The position numbers and the translations under genes are program-made. Below, piece by piece: positions 18,984-28,247 of a stretch of DNA of 64,000 nucleotides (positions within the stretch are counted from its first letter, which is position 1; the number at the start of each line of letters is the position of its first letter). The stretch spans positions 4,296,001 through 4,360,000 of the forward strand of contig NZ_CP042331.1 in the NCBI RefSeq assembly GCF_008253865.1. Direction: 5' to 3'. Below the pieces are notes generated by a model. It was given only the letters and a program-made list of their open reading frames with translations, ran no database searches and was not told the DNA's origin. The DNA comes from Bosea sp. F3-2. Its GTDB lineage: Bacteria; Pseudomonadota; Alphaproteobacteria; Rhizobiales; Beijerinckiaceae.

Positions 18984-21569
18984 TCATAAATTCCTGAGAT
19001 GAGAAGCTGGCGCTTTCCCGAGTATTTTTATCGTACCGACGAGCCCGAACAGGACGGTGACACTGATAGCTGCAGTCGCAGCCAGTATCGCGCCGGTCGG
19101 ATCACTGACGAATTCGATCCGCATCACTTGGGTGACGATGCCCCAGCCCGCCGCTGTACCCGCGACAACGCCGAATACGGCCGCGACGAGACCGATCGCC
19201 GCGTATTCAAGGGCGTACGACGAAAGTATGAAGCGGCGGGTTGCGCCGAGGGTCTTCAGGATCATCGCGTCATAGAGCCGCGCCCTCTGTCCGGCGGCGA
19301 GCGCGCCGCCCAGCACCAGCAGGCTCGCGGCGATGGCGAGGCCGGAGGCGCCGCGGATCGCCATGGCCAGTTGGGCGACGATGGTGTTGACCGCTTCGAG
19401 CGCATCCTTGACCCGCACGGCCGTGACGGCGGGGAAATCGAGCGCGAGGCGGCGGATCAGCGCCGCATCGGTCACGCCCTTGCCGTCGGGGCTCGTCGCG
19501 ACGGTGGCGAGATTGGTGTGCGGCGCGCCGGCGAAGGTGTTGGGCGAGAACACCATGACGAAATTGATGCCGAAGGAGCGCCAGTCGACCGTGCGGAGAT
19601 TGGCGACGCGGGCAGTGAGGTTGCGGCCGAGCACATTGACGGTGAGCTTGTCGCCGATCTTCAGGCCGATGCCGGCGGCGTTCTGGGCATCGAAGGAGAC
19701 CAGCGGCTCGCCGCGATAGTCGGCCGGCCACCATGCGCCGGCGGAGACGCGCGAGCCTTCGGGAAGCGTCGCCGCATAGGTGATGCCGCGGTCGCCATCG
19801 AGCACCCAGGCGGATTGTTCGCTCGCCTTGATGTCCTCGGCGCGGGTCTCGTTCACGGCGACGATGCGGCCGCGCATCATCGGCACGCGCTCGGTCTTCG
19901 CGCCGGGACGCTGCTCGGCGAGGAAGGCGTCGAAACGGCCGGAATCGCGGCTGGGGATGTCAAGGAAGAAGAAGCTCGGCGCCTTGTCGGGCAGGGCGCC
20001 GGTGAGCTGCCGGGTCAGGCTGACATCGATGAAGGAGAGGGCTGAGAGCAGCGCGACGCCCAATCCGAGCGAGAGCACGAGCGAGGGCGTCAGCGCGCCC
20101 GGCCTGTGGCTGTTGGCGAGCGCCATCCGCAGGGCCGGGCGGCGCGGGCGCGGGATGCGGCGGGCGAGCGCCATCAAACCGAGCGAAACCGCGCGCAGCA
20201 GGACGAAGACGCCGAACATCACGCCGATATAGATCAGCGCGATCCGGCGGTCATAGGCGAAGCCGATGGCGACGCCGGCGAGCCCGGCCAGCGCAAGCGC
20301 GCAGAGGATGAGATAGATCGCGCGCGGGCGGCGCGGATCAGGCTCGATCCGGTCGCGGAAAAGGGCCGAGACCGGGGTGTCATGGGCCCGACCGAGCGGG
20401 ATGATAGCGAAGACGAGCGCGGTCAGCAGCCCGTAGAGCGCGGCGATGGCGAGTTCGCCCGGTGCCAAGGTCGGCTCGAACGGCACGGGCAAGATGCTCT
20501 GGACGACGGCGCCGAGGCCGAAGGGGGCGGCGGCGCCGAGCACGAGGCCGATCGCCGTGCCGATGGCAGCGACGAGCATCACCTCGGTCAGGTGGATCGC
20601 GACGACGCGGCCGCCGCTGGCGCCGACCGCCTTCATCGTGGCGAAATCGAGCTTCTTGGCCTCGACGAAGCGGCGCACCGCATTGGCGACGCCGACTCCG
20701 CCGACCAGCAGGGCGGTGAGGCCGACGAGGGTGAGGAACTGGGTGAAGCGTTCGAGATTGCGCTGGAAGCTCGGCGCGGCATTGGCGCGGGAACGGATCT
20801 CCCAGCCCGCCTCGCGCTGCTCGCTGCCGACAGCCGCGATCAGCTTGTCCAGATCGGCATCGCTGGAGGCGGTCGGCGGAAGCTGCAGGCGATAGGTCCA
20901 GCGGATCAGGCTGCCGGGCTGAATCAGGCCGGTGGCACGCAATGCCTCCTGCGAGATCAGAAGGCGCGGGCCGAAGCCGACGCCGGCGGCGATCTTGTCG
21001 GGCTCGGAAACCAGATTGGCGCGCAGCTGGATCTTGGCGCCGCCGACCGAGACGATGTCGCCGGGTTTGAGGTCGAGCCGGCCGAACAGTACGGGGTCGG
21101 CGACTGCGCCATAAGTGCCGTCGCGCTGTTCCAGCAGGTTGGGCAGTGGGCGTTGCGGGTCGGTCTCGACTGTGCCGATGCCCGGATAGGTCGAGTCGAC
21201 CGCCTTGATCTCGACGAGGGCCGCGCCCTTTTCGCCGGCACTGGCCATGCCGCGCATCGTCGCGATGCTGGAGAGGGTGCCCCGGGCCGTCAGGAAGGCG
21301 AGCTCCTGCGGCGTCGCCTCGCGGTGGATCAGGCTGAAGGCGGCATCGCCGCCGAGGATGCGCCGCCCTTCGCGGGCGAGGCCCTCGGTCAGCCCGCGCG
21401 AGGCGGAGGCGACGGCTGCGATGGTCATGACGCCGAGCGCGAGGCAGGCGATGAAGATGCCGAAGCCGCGCAGACCCGCACGCAGGTCGCGGATGGCAAG
21501 GCGCAGGACGAGGCCGATGCCGAGGGAGCGGGAGGCGGGATTCTGGGGCGGTTTGACGGGGGCGTGCAT
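18984..21569 (-). CDS. ybbP: ABC transporter permease, YbbP/FtsX-like
   Basis: The 861-residue membrane protein has a first transmembrane segment at about 32-57, a large periplasmic domain, three segments with an FtsX-type core (LTLVGLTALLVGGVGVANAVRRFVEAKKLDFATMKAVGAS), a second periplasmic domain, and a C-terminal FtsX set ending FGLVGTIKILGKAPASHLRNL. This MacB-like mechanotransmission class does not carry substrate through the membrane in the usual way; E. coli YbbP has no settled substrate. It starts 2 bp after the ATPase gene stop, so both form one operon. Confidence 0.9.
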   Translation of the reverse strand: MHAPVKPPQNPASRSLGIGLVLRLAIRDLRAGLRGFGIFIACLALGVMTIAAVASASRGLTEGLAREGRRILGGDAAFSLIHREATPQELAFLTARGTLSSIATMRGMASAGEKGAALVEIKAVDSTYPGIGTVETDPQRPLPNLLEQRDGTYGAVADPVLFGRLDLKPGDIVSVGGAKIQLRANLVSEPDKIAAGVGFGPRLLISQEALRATGLIQPGSLIRWTYRLQLPPTASSDADLDKLIAAVGSEQREAGWEIRSRANAAPSFQRNLERFTQFLTLVGLTALLVGGVGVANAVRRFVEAKKLDFATMKAVGASGGRVVAIHLTEVMLVAAIGTAIGLVLGAAAPFGLGAVVQSILPVPFEPTLAPGELAIAALYGLLTALVFAIIPLGRAHDTPVSALFRDRIEPDPRRPRAIYLILCALALAGLAGVAIGFAYDRRIALIYIGVMFGVFVLLRAVSLGLMALARRIPRPRRPALRMALANSHRPGALTPSLVLSLGLGVALLSALSFIDVSLTRQLTGALPDKAPSFFFLDIPSRDSGRFDAFLAEQRPGAKTERVPMMRGRIVAVNETRAEDIKASEQSAWVLDGDRGITYAATLPEGSRVSAGAWWPADYRGEPLVSFDAQNAAGIGLKIGDKLTVNVLGRNLTARVANLRTVDWRSFGINFVMVFSPNTFAGAPHTNLATVATSPDGKGVTDAALIRRLALDFPAVTAVRVKDALEAVNTIVAQLAMAIRGASGLAIAASLLVLGGALAAGQRARLYDAMILKTLGATRRFILSSYALEYAAIGLVAAVFGVVAGTAAGWGIVTQVMRIEFVSDPTGAILAATAAISVTVLFGLVGTIKILGKAPASHLRNL

Positions 21570-21571
21570 CG

Positions 21572-22273
21572 TCAGGCGACCGCCATTGCGTGCTCGGCCT
21601 CGATCACGCCGGAGCGCAGGCGGACCGTGCGCTCGCAGAGCGCGGCGAGCGAAAGGTCGTGAGTGACGAGCACCAAGGTGGCGCCGCGCTCGCGCTTCAG
21701 CGCGAAGATCAGGTCGACGATGGCGCGGCCGGTCGATTCGTCGAGATTGCCGGTCGGCTCGTCAGCGACGAGGATCGCCGGATCGGGCGCGACGGCGCGC
21801 GCGATGGCGACGCGCTGCTGCTCGCCGCCGGAAAGCTGGGCCGGGTAATGGTCCATGCGGTGGCCGAGGCCGACATTGCGCAGCTCAGCTTCGGCGCGGG
21901 CGAAGGCGTCGGGGTGGCCAGCGAGCTCCAGCGGCAGCGCAACGTTCTCGCGCGCCGTCATGGTCGGCACGAGGTGGAAGGACTGGAAGACGATGCCGAT
22001 ATGCTTGCCGCGGAAGACGGCGAGCCCGTCCTCGTCGAGGGCGCCGAGATCCTGCCCGGCCACGCGGACGAGGCCCGAATCAGGGCGTTCCAGCCCGGCC
22101 ATGGTCATCAGCAGGGTCGACTTGCCGGAGCCCGAGGGGCCGACGAGGCCAGTCGCCTCGCCATCGGCCAGCGACACCGAGACGCCCTTGAGGATATGGA
22201 CGCGGGCGGCGCCACGCCCCAAACTCAGGTGGACATCCTGCAACTCGATCGCCGGGGCGGCCTTCTCGCTCAT
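21572..22273 (-). CDS. ybbA: ABC transporter ATP-binding protein, YbbA/LolD-like
   Basis: The 233-residue ATPase has Walker A VGPSGSGKSTLL, Q-loop FQSFHLVPTMTARENV, signature LSGGEQQRVAIARA, Walker B ILVADEPTGNLDE and switch His in VTHDLSLA. The spacing and TGNLDE sequence are those of the MacB/LolD/FtsE class. The permease follows 2 bp later. The ATG at 22273 is used; a GTG lies one codon upstream. The divergent arylesterase start is only 6 bp away, as in the tesA/ybbA pair of E. coli. Confidence 0.92.
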   Translation of the reverse strand: MSEKAAPAIELQDVHLSLGRGAARVHILKGVSVSLADGEATGLVGPSGSGKSTLLMTMAGLERPDSGLVRVAGQDLGALDEDGLAVFRGKHIGIVFQSFHLVPTMTARENVALPLELAGHPDAFARAEAELRNVGLGHRMDHYPAQLSGGEQQRVAIARAVAPDPAILVADEPTGNLDESTGRAIVDLIFALKRERGATLVLVTHDLSLAALCERTVRLRSGVIEAEHAMAVA

Positions 22274-22279
22274 CACGCC

Positions 22280-23062
22280 ATGATCCTGACTTCGCTATCC
22301 ATCGCCTTCCCCGCTGGCACCGGATCACGCCCCGAGCGGGGCGGGATCGCGGCGCGGCGCGGTCTGCGGCCATATGGGCGCGGATTCGCGCTTCTCCAAT
22401 CGGCTGCGGCGTTTTTCGTCGCGGCCATGCTGCTCTTCATCGGTTTCAGTGACATGGCCAGCGCCCAGACCGCCAGTTCCGGTTCAACTGCAGCGAGGCC
22501 GTTGAAGCTCGTCGCCTTCGGCGATTCGCTGTCGGCGGGCTACAATCTGCCGGGCAGCGCCGCCTTTCCGGCTGTGCTGGAGCAGGCTTTGCGCCAGAAG
22601 GGCGTCGCTGTCGAAATCGTGAACGCCGGCGTCTCCGGCGATACGACGCAAGGGGGGCTGGAACGGCTCGACTGGTCGGTGCCGGACGGTGCCGACGGCG
22701 TCATCCTCGAACTCGGTGCCAATGACGCGCTGCGTGGCGTCGACCCGGCGCAGACGCGCCAGGCGCTGGAAGCGATGATCGCGCGGCTGAAGGAGCGGAA
22801 GATCCCGGTGATGCTCGCGGGCATGTATGCGCCGCGCAATCTCGGCGAGGACTATGCGAAACGTTTCGATGCGATCTATCGTGAGCTTGCGGAAAAGCAC
22901 GGGCTGGTGCTTTACCCATTCTTCCTGGAGGGCATCGCGGGCGATCGCGCGCTGAACCAGGCGGATGGGCTCCACCCCACGGCCGAGGGCGTCAGCGTCA
23001 TCGTCCGCAACATCCTGCCGACGGTCGAGCGCTTCATCGCCACCTTGCCTGCCAGGTCCTGA
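22280..23062 (+). CDS. tesA: Arylesterase/lysophospholipase, SGNH hydrolase (TesA-like)
   Basis: This secreted SGNH-fold esterase has block I FGDSLSAGYNLP with the catalytic serine, block II NAGVSGDTTQGG, block III LELGANDALRG and block V ADGLHPTAEG with the catalytic His. It is 260 residues from the ATG at 22280, including a long N-terminus before the hydrophobic signal segment AAAFFVAAMLLFIGF and a probable cleavage at ASAQ. The start is uncertain: the leader is unusually long, and the internal ATG at 22427 would remove the basic end of the signal. E. coli has the same divergent tesA/ybbA arrangement. Confidence 0.9.
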   Translation: MILTSLSIAFPAGTGSRPERGGIAARRGLRPYGRGFALLQSAAAFFVAAMLLFIGFSDMASAQTASSGSTAARPLKLVAFGDSLSAGYNLPGSAAFPAVLEQALRQKGVAVEIVNAGVSGDTTQGGLERLDWSVPDGADGVILELGANDALRGVDPAQTRQALEAMIARLKERKIPVMLAGMYAPRNLGEDYAKRFDAIYRELAEKHGLVLYPFFLEGIAGDRALNQADGLHPTAEGVSVIVRNILPTVERFIATLPARS

Positions 23063-23143
23063 TCCGTCCGCGGGTTCTCCGCGCGGCGAATCCCCGATTC
23101 TTGCATCGCCGCTCGCCGGCCCCGCTTCCGGAGTTGCTTCGCC

Positions 23144-24199
23144 ATGGAATATCGTCGCCTCGGGCGCACCGATCTCAAGGTCTCGGTGATCTGCTTGGGA
23201 ACCATGACCTGGGGAGAGCAGAACACGGAGGCCGAAGGCCACGCCCAGATGGACTATGCCGTCGAGCAGGGCATCAATTTCTTCGACACCGCCGAGCTTT
23301 ACGCGATCCCGCCGAAGCCGGAGACGCAAGGTTCGACCGAGCGGATCATCGGCAACTGGTTCAAGGCCCGCGGCAACCGCGACAAGATCATCCTCGCTTC
23401 CAAGGTCTGCGGACGCGGCGGCAACACCTGGTTCCGCGACGACGCCAGCCCGACGCGGCTGACGCGCAAGCAGATCTTCGAGGCGATCGACAAGAGCCTG
23501 CAGCGGCTGCAGACCGACTATATCGACCTCTATCAATTGCATTTCCCGGAGCGGCCGATGCCCTGGGGTTCGAATCCCACGCGCTTTTCGCAGGCTGCCT
23601 ATGAGAAGCCGGCCGACGAGATCTCGATCCCCGAGCAGCTCGATGCCTTCGCCGAGCTGGTGAAGGCCGGCAAGATCCGCCATCTCGGCCTCTCCAATGA
23701 GAGCGCCTGGGGCACGATGCGCTTCGTCGCTGATTCGGAGATGCGCGGCACGCCGCGCGTGCAGTCGATCCAGAACGCCTACAATCTGCTCAACCGCACC
23801 TTCGAGACGGCGCTTGCCGAGGTCGCGCTGCGCGAGGATGTCGGCCTGCTCGCCTATTCGCCGCTGGCGCAGGGCTATCTTACCGGCAAATATCTCGACG
23901 GCGCTCGTCCGGCGGGAGCGCGCACGACGCTGTTCGATCGCGGCCAGCGCTATGAGGGCGCCGGTGCCGAGGCTGCGATCAAGCGCTACATCGCGCTCGC
24001 CCGGGAGGTCGGGCTCGATCCGGCGCAGATGGCGCTCGCCTTCGTCAACAGCCGCTCCTTCGTGACCGCCAACATCATCGGCGCGACCTCAATGGAGCAG
24101 CTCAGGACCGATATCGCCTCGATCGACATCAAGCTTTCACCTGAGATCGAGGCGAAGATCGACGCGATCCACCAGCTCGTCGGCAATCCCTGCCCCTGA
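23144..24199 (+). CDS. tas: Aldo/keto reductase, Tas-type
   Basis: The 351-residue NADPH-dependent reductase is a TIM-barrel protein. Active-site residues are the Asp in NFFDTAELY (followed by the Tyr), Lys in LASKVCG and His in YQLHFPER. LGLSNESAWG and the C-terminal NIIGATSMEQLRTDI give the cofactor-binding face. Length and the MPWGSNPTRFSQ insert match the Tas subgroup (about 346 residues). The substrate is unknown. A stretch of the gene mimics a tRNA T-arm (GGTTCGAATCC); this is chance. A dispersed repeat follows its stop. Confidence 0.92.
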   Translation: MEYRRLGRTDLKVSVICLGTMTWGEQNTEAEGHAQMDYAVEQGINFFDTAELYAIPPKPETQGSTERIIGNWFKARGNRDKIILASKVCGRGGNTWFRDDASPTRLTRKQIFEAIDKSLQRLQTDYIDLYQLHFPERPMPWGSNPTRFSQAAYEKPADEISIPEQLDAFAELVKAGKIRHLGLSNESAWGTMRFVADSEMRGTPRVQSIQNAYNLLNRTFETALAEVALREDVGLLAYSPLAQGYLTGKYLDGARPAGARTTLFDRGQRYEGAGAEAAIKRYIALAREVGLDPAQMALAFVNSRSFVTANIIGATSMEQLRTDIASIDIKLSPEIEAKIDAIHQLVGNPCP

Positions 24200-24206
24200 A
24201 AAACCA

Positions 24207-24283
24207 CGTCATTCTCGGGCGCTGCGTAGCAGTGACCCGAGAATCTCGTCGATGAGATGCTCGGGTCAAGCCCGAGCATGACG
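24207..24283. repeat. Dispersed palindromic repeat, family B copy 1
   Basis: Starts CGTCATTCTCGGG and ends CCCGAGCATGACG, with the internal pair ACCCGAGAATCTC / GAGATGCTCGGGT. It is related to family A in its GTCAT edges but has a CTCGGG core. It lies between tas and thpR. Confidence 0.85.
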
Positions 24284-24383
24284 GCGCATGCCGGGCATCG
24301 CATAGGGGAAAAACGGTTCCCTTGAGCCGGCTTCCCGCATACCGTCTCTCCAGAGTCACAATTGCTTGGCAAGGGATTCACTC

Positions 24384-24956
24384 ATGCCGAGGCTTTTCAT
24401 CGCTCTGGAAATTCCCGCCGAGGTTGCAAGTGCGCTGACGCTGCATCGTGGCGGCCTGTCGGGTGCCCGCTGGATCGAGCCGTCCGACTACCACATCACC
24501 CTGCGCTTCCTCGGCGACGTCGACCGGCGCATGGCGAACGACGTCGATCACATGCTGTCCGATCTCAGCGCCTACCCCTTCGAGGTGACGCTCGATGCGC
24601 TCGGCAGCTTCGGCGGCGACAAGCCGCGTGCCGTCTTCGCCCGGGCGACGCCGACGAAGGCGTTGACCGATCTGCAAGGCGATATCGAGCGGCAGATGCG
24701 CCGCATCGGCCTGCCGGCGGAGGGCCGCAAGTTCGTGCCGCATGTCACGCTGGCGCGCCTGCGGGACACCATGCCGACCGAGGTCGCGCATTATCTCAGC
24801 CTGCATCCGATCGTCCGGCCGATCAGTTTCACGGCGCGCCGCGTCGCGCTGATGTCGTCGCGCGATTCGATTGGCGGCGGGCCCTATGTGCTGGAGGCCG
24901 CTTATCCGCTCGGCCCGGCCTACCCGAATCGCCTGTCGCGGGAGGTTCGCCGATGA
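24384..24956 (+). CDS. thpR: RNA 2',3'-cyclic phosphodiesterase
   Basis: This 2H phosphoesterase opens 2',3'-cyclic phosphates. The 190-residue protein has two catalytic tetrapeptides: HITL (in DYHITLRFLGD) near residue 40 and HVTL (in FVPHVTLARL) near 125. The N-terminus MPRLFIALEIP is typical. The ATG at 24384 follows AAGGGA at good spacing. The stop overlaps the next ATG (ATGA), so it is coupled to the pterin dehydratase gene. Confidence 0.93.
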   Translation: MPRLFIALEIPAEVASALTLHRGGLSGARWIEPSDYHITLRFLGDVDRRMANDVDHMLSDLSAYPFEVTLDALGSFGGDKPRAVFARATPTKALTDLQGDIERQMRRIGLPAEGRKFVPHVTLARLRDTMPTEVAHYLSLHPIVRPISFTARRVALMSSRDSIGGGPYVLEAAYPLGPAYPNRLSREVRR

Positions 24957-25249
24957 CCCGACCGAAGCGGCTTTCTCCAGAGGCGCAGGCCGAGGCGCTG
25001 GCGACGCTGACCGGCTGGAAACTGGTGCAGGGGCGCGAGGCGATCACCCGGCGCTTCGTCTTCCGCGACTTCAGCGAGGCTTTCGGCTGGATGACGCGGG
25101 TCGCCCTGCTCGCCGAGGCGATGAACCACCATCCCGAATGGTCGAACGTCTACCGGACGGTGGAGGTGACGCTCGCCACCCATGACGCCGGTGGATTGAC
25201 GGAGTTTGATGTCAAGTTGGCTCGCGCGATCGACGCGTTGGTAAGCTGA
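24953..25249 (+). CDS. phhB: 4a-hydroxytetrahydrobiopterin dehydratase
   Basis: The 98-residue protein carries the full pterin-4a-carbinolamine dehydratase motif: EAMNHHPEWSNVYRTVEVTL, then THDAGGLTEFD. It recycles the pterin cofactor of aromatic amino acid hydroxylases. No phenylalanine hydroxylase gene is in the window, so its partner here is unknown. It overlaps thpR by 4 bp. Confidence 0.93.
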   Translation: MTRPKRLSPEAQAEALATLTGWKLVQGREAITRRFVFRDFSEAFGWMTRVALLAEAMNHHPEWSNVYRTVEVTLATHDAGGLTEFDVKLARAIDALVS

Positions 25250-25258
25250 ATTTTCGTC

Positions 25259-25354
25259 GCGTCATGCTCGGGCTTGACCCGAGCATCTCGGAAACCACAG
25301 CACTCTGGTCATGAGATTCTCGGGTCTGCGCTTCGCTCCGCCCGAGAATGACGC
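25259..25354. repeat. Dispersed palindromic repeat, family B copy 2
   Basis: Edges GCGTCATGCTCGGG and CCCGAGAATGACGC. The interior holds TTGACCCGAGCATCTC and TCGGGTCTGCGCTTCGC. It occupies the gap between the converging phhB and RluA-family genes. Confidence 0.88.
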
Positions 25355-25358
25355 GCGA

Positions 25359-26111
25359 TCAAGCCGATTTTTCCCAGCCACATGCCTTTAGCGCCGCCAC
25401 CATATGCGGCGGAGGCGGCGCCTCGACCTGGATTGGCTCGCGCTTGCGGTAGAGCGGCACGGTGATGGCGCGAGCGTGCAGCTGGAGACCGGGCCCACCC
25501 TCGCGCGGGGCGGTGCCATAGATTTCGTCGCCGAGCATCGGCCAGCCGGAGGCCTGGCAGTGGACGCGCAGCTGATGCGTGCGGCCGGTCAGCGGCTCCA
25601 TGGCGAGCCAGGCGAGCGGGCCGGTCTCGTCCCGACCGCGTCCGAGCACGCGATAGCGGGTCTGCGAGGGCAAGCCGCCCGGGTCGACCTTCATCCACCA
25701 GCCGCGCTCGGGCGAGCGGCGTGCCAGCGGCAGATCGATCAAGCCTTCGTCCTGCGCGGGTTCACCCTGAACGATCGCCCAATAGGTCTTGCCGATCCGG
25801 CCATCGCGAAACATCTGGTTGAGCTCGGCCATGGCGCGTGGGTGCCGGCCGAGGATGAGGCAGCCGGAGGTGTCCTTGTCGAGCCGGTGCGCCGCCTCCG
25901 GCCGGCGGGGCAGGCCGAAGCGCAGCGCATCGAGATAGTCGGTGAGGACCGGCATCTCGCGCCGCTTGGCCTGCGGGCCGCGATGGACGGGCAGGCCGGC
26001 AGGCTTGTCGATGACGAGCATCATGGCGTCGCGGTAGAGCAGCGGCACCGGCAGCTCGGCGTCGATTTGCCCCGGTGCTTGCGAATTTTCTGGTCGGTCC
26101 GGCTGAGCCAT
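25359..26111 (-). CDS. rluA: RluA-family pseudouridine synthase
   Basis: The enzyme isomerises uridine in rRNA and/or tRNA. The 250-residue protein has the catalytic motif AHRLDKDTSGCLILG with the aspartate nucleophile, VIDKPAGLPVHRGP at the start of the domain, and GRTHQLRVHCQASGWPMLGDEIYG. No S4 domain precedes it, so RluA (tRNA U32/23S U746) rather than RluC/D is likely. The last 15 residues continue close to the family B repeat. It is divergent from ftsY. Confidence 0.87.
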   Translation of the reverse strand: MAQPDRPENSQAPGQIDAELPVPLLYRDAMMLVIDKPAGLPVHRGPQAKRREMPVLTDYLDALRFGLPRRPEAAHRLDKDTSGCLILGRHPRAMAELNQMFRDGRIGKTYWAIVQGEPAQDEGLIDLPLARRSPERGWWMKVDPGGLPSQTRYRVLGRGRDETGPLAWLAMEPLTGRTHQLRVHCQASGWPMLGDEIYGTAPREGGPGLQLHARAITVPLYRKREPIQVEAPPPPHMVAALKACGWEKSA

Positions 26112-26181
26112 GGCATTGCGCTAGCGAAGCCGGGCCTTGGGCGCAACCCAACCAAGGCGTCCGGCTGATGACAGGATGGCA

Positions 26182-27438
26182 ATGAGCGAGACCGAACCGA
26201 AGAAACGCGGCTTCTTTTCGAGGCTGTTCGGGCGCGAGGAAGAGCCGGGCAAGCCGGCGCCGGCACCCGAGCAGGCGGCTGAGCCCCTTGAGGAGCTGAA
26301 GCCGGAAGCCGAAGAGGTCGTTGCGCCGTCGGTTGCAGAGGCGGAAGCGCCTGCTGTTGAAACCCCCGTTCCCGAGCCCGTGGCGCCACCCGCGCCGGCT
26401 GAAAGCGTTGTGCCGCCGGTCGAGCCGGAACCGGAAGCCGAGATCGCCGTCGCGCCGCAGCCTGCGCCCGTTGTGGCTCCGGAGCCTGTTTCCACCCCGG
26501 CCCCGCAGCCGAAGCGGAGCTGGTGGCGCCGTCTGACGGATGGGCTTTCGCGCACCTCCTCGGCGCTGACGACCGGGATCACCGACCTCTTCACCAAGCG
26601 CAAGCTCGATGCCGGCACGCTCGAGGATCTCGAGGACATCCTGATCCAGGCCGATCTCGGCCTCGCCACCTCGGCCAGGATCGCCAAGGCCGTCGGCGAC
26701 GGGCGCTACGACAAGCAGATCGAGCCGGCCGAGGTGAAGGCGATCCTGGCGCGCGAGGTCGAGACCATCCTCGTTCCGGTGGCGCATCCGCTGGTGATCG
26801 ACGCCACGAAAAAGCCGTTCGTGCTGCTGATGGTCGGAGTCAATGGCTCCGGCAAGACCACGACGATCGGCAAGCTCGCGGCGAAATTCCGCGCCGAGGG
26901 CAAATCGGTGATGCTCGCCGCCGGCGATACCTTCCGTGCCGCCGCGATCGAGCAGTTGCGCGTCTGGGGTGAGCGCACCGGCGCCGAGGTTGTCTTCGGC
27001 CAGCAGGGCGCCGATGCCGCGGGCCTCGCCTTCGAGGCGTTGCAGAAGGCCAAGGCCAACGGCACGGATGTGCTCCTCGTCGACACGGCCGGACGGCTGC
27101 AGAACAAGCAGGGGCTGATGGACGAGCTCGCCAAGGTGGTTCGCGTCATCCGCAAGCAGGACCCGAGCGCGCCGCATGCGGCGCTGCTGGTGCTTGACGC
27201 GACCGTCGGCCAGAACGCGATTTCGCAGGTCGAGGCCTTCCAGGAGACGGCGGGGGTGACCGGGCTGGTGATGACCAAGCTCGACGGCACGGCGCGCGGC
27301 GGCATTCTGGTGGCGCTGGCGGCGCAGTTTGGCCTGCCGGTGCATTTCATCGGCGTCGGCGAGAGTGTCGAGGATCTGGAACCGTTCTCGGCGCGCGACT
27401 TCGCCCGCGCCGTGGCGGGGTTGGGAGAGGCGGCGTGA
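26182..27438 (+). CDS. ftsY: Signal recognition particle receptor FtsY
   Basis: FtsY docks SRP-ribosome complexes at the inner membrane. The 418-residue protein begins with KKRGFFSRLFGREEE, an amphipathic membrane-binding start, followed by a Glu/Pro/Ala-rich acidic A region to about 110. The NG GTPase has G1 GVNGSGKTTTIGKLA near 220, DTAGRLQNK, and TKLDGTARGG, and ends GVGESVEDLEPFSARDFARA. Two in-frame ATGs exist (26176, 26182); AGGA favours 26182. Its stop overlaps the yciB start. Confidence 0.96.
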   Translation: MSETEPKKRGFFSRLFGREEEPGKPAPAPEQAAEPLEELKPEAEEVVAPSVAEAEAPAVETPVPEPVAPPAPAESVVPPVEPEPEAEIAVAPQPAPVVAPEPVSTPAPQPKRSWWRRLTDGLSRTSSALTTGITDLFTKRKLDAGTLEDLEDILIQADLGLATSARIAKAVGDGRYDKQIEPAEVKAILAREVETILVPVAHPLVIDATKKPFVLLMVGVNGSGKTTTIGKLAAKFRAEGKSVMLAAGDTFRAAAIEQLRVWGERTGAEVVFGQQGADAAGLAFEALQKAKANGTDVLLVDTAGRLQNKQGLMDELAKVVRVIRKQDPSAPHAALLVLDATVGQNAISQVEAFQETAGVTGLVMTKLDGTARGGILVALAAQFGLPVHFIGVGESVEDLEPFSARDFARAVAGLGEAA

Positions 27439-28070
27439 GCGAGATGACACAGCAGGTGCCCGTCGAGGCGGCCAAGGGCAAGACGGTCAACCCCTTGCTC
27501 AAGCTGGCGCTGGAATTCGGGCCGCTTGCGATCTTCTTCTTCGCGAATTCCTATGGCGACCGGCTGTTCCATGTCGCCGAGGACCGGCGCATCTTCGTCG
27601 CGACCGGCATCTTCATCGTGGCCTCGCTGGTGGCGCTGGCGCTGTCGCGGGTGCTGATGGGCTATCTGCCGCGCATGGCGATCGTGAACGCCATCGTCGT
27701 CACCGTCTTCGGCGGGCTGACGCTGGCGCTGGACGATGCCTTCTTCATCAAGGTCAAGCCGACCATCGTGAATGCGCTGTTCGGTTCGGTGCTGCTCGGC
27801 GGGCTCTTTTTCGGCCGGTCGCTGCTCTCGCTGGTGCTGGAGACGGTGCTGCAGCTCGATGAGGAAGGCTGGCGCAAGCTGACTTTCCGCTGGGGGCTGT
27901 TCTTCTTCGTGCTGGCGGCGCTGAACGAGGTGGTCTGGCGCACGCAGACGCAGGATTTCTGGGTCGCCTTCAAGGTCTGGGGCGTGATGCCGCTGACGAT
28001 GGCCTTCGCTCTGGCGCAGACGCCGCTCATCCTGAAGCACGAGATCAAGCCGGCGAAGATCGACGAGTAA
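27435..28070 (+). CDS. yciB: Inner-membrane protein YciB/septation protein A (IspZ)
   Basis: The 211-residue integral membrane protein has about five hydrophobic segments. Landmarks are KLALEFGPLAIFFFANSYGDRLF near the start, VKPTIVNALFGSVLLGGLFFGRSLL in the centre, and WRKLTFRWGLFFFVLAALNEVVWR. YciB affects envelope integrity and septation; the mechanism is unknown. A GTG at 27435 overlaps the ftsY stop (GTGA); an ATG three codons later is the alternative. The pairing with ftsY is conserved in Rhizobiales. Confidence 0.93.
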   Translation: MSEMTQQVPVEAAKGKTVNPLLKLALEFGPLAIFFFANSYGDRLFHVAEDRRIFVATGIFIVASLVALALSRVLMGYLPRMAIVNAIVVTVFGGLTLALDDAFFIKVKPTIVNALFGSVLLGGLFFGRSLLSLVLETVLQLDEEGWRKLTFRWGLFFFVLAALNEVVWRTQTQDFWVAFKVWGVMPLTMAFALAQTPLILKHEIKPAKIDE

Positions 28071-28092
28071 GGTCGAGCCAGCCTCCATGCGA

Positions 28093-28231
28093 TCATCCCG
28101 GACAAGCGACCCTCGGGTCCGACCTTCGGTCGGCCCAAGGATAAACTCCGCCGCGCCGATCCGGGATCCATCATAGGGCGCAACGCTTTACGACGAACTC
28201 CGGGTCTGCGCTTGGCTTGCCCGGAATGACG
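28093..28231. repeat. Dispersed palindromic repeat, family A copy 2
   Basis: Begins ATCATCCCGGACAAGCG and ends GCCCGGAATGACGA. This copy carries an insert between the two GATCC core halves, including CTCGGGTCCGACC and TAAACTCCGCCGCGCC. The same insert appears in reverse in copy 4 at 30961-31103. Confidence 0.85.
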
Positions 28232-28247
28232 ACCCTCGGCTGACACT

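Noticed and set aside
23560..23580. tRNA-like GGTTCGAATCC
   Set aside because: Lies inside the tas coding frame (WGSNP); no acceptor or anticodon arms fit around it.
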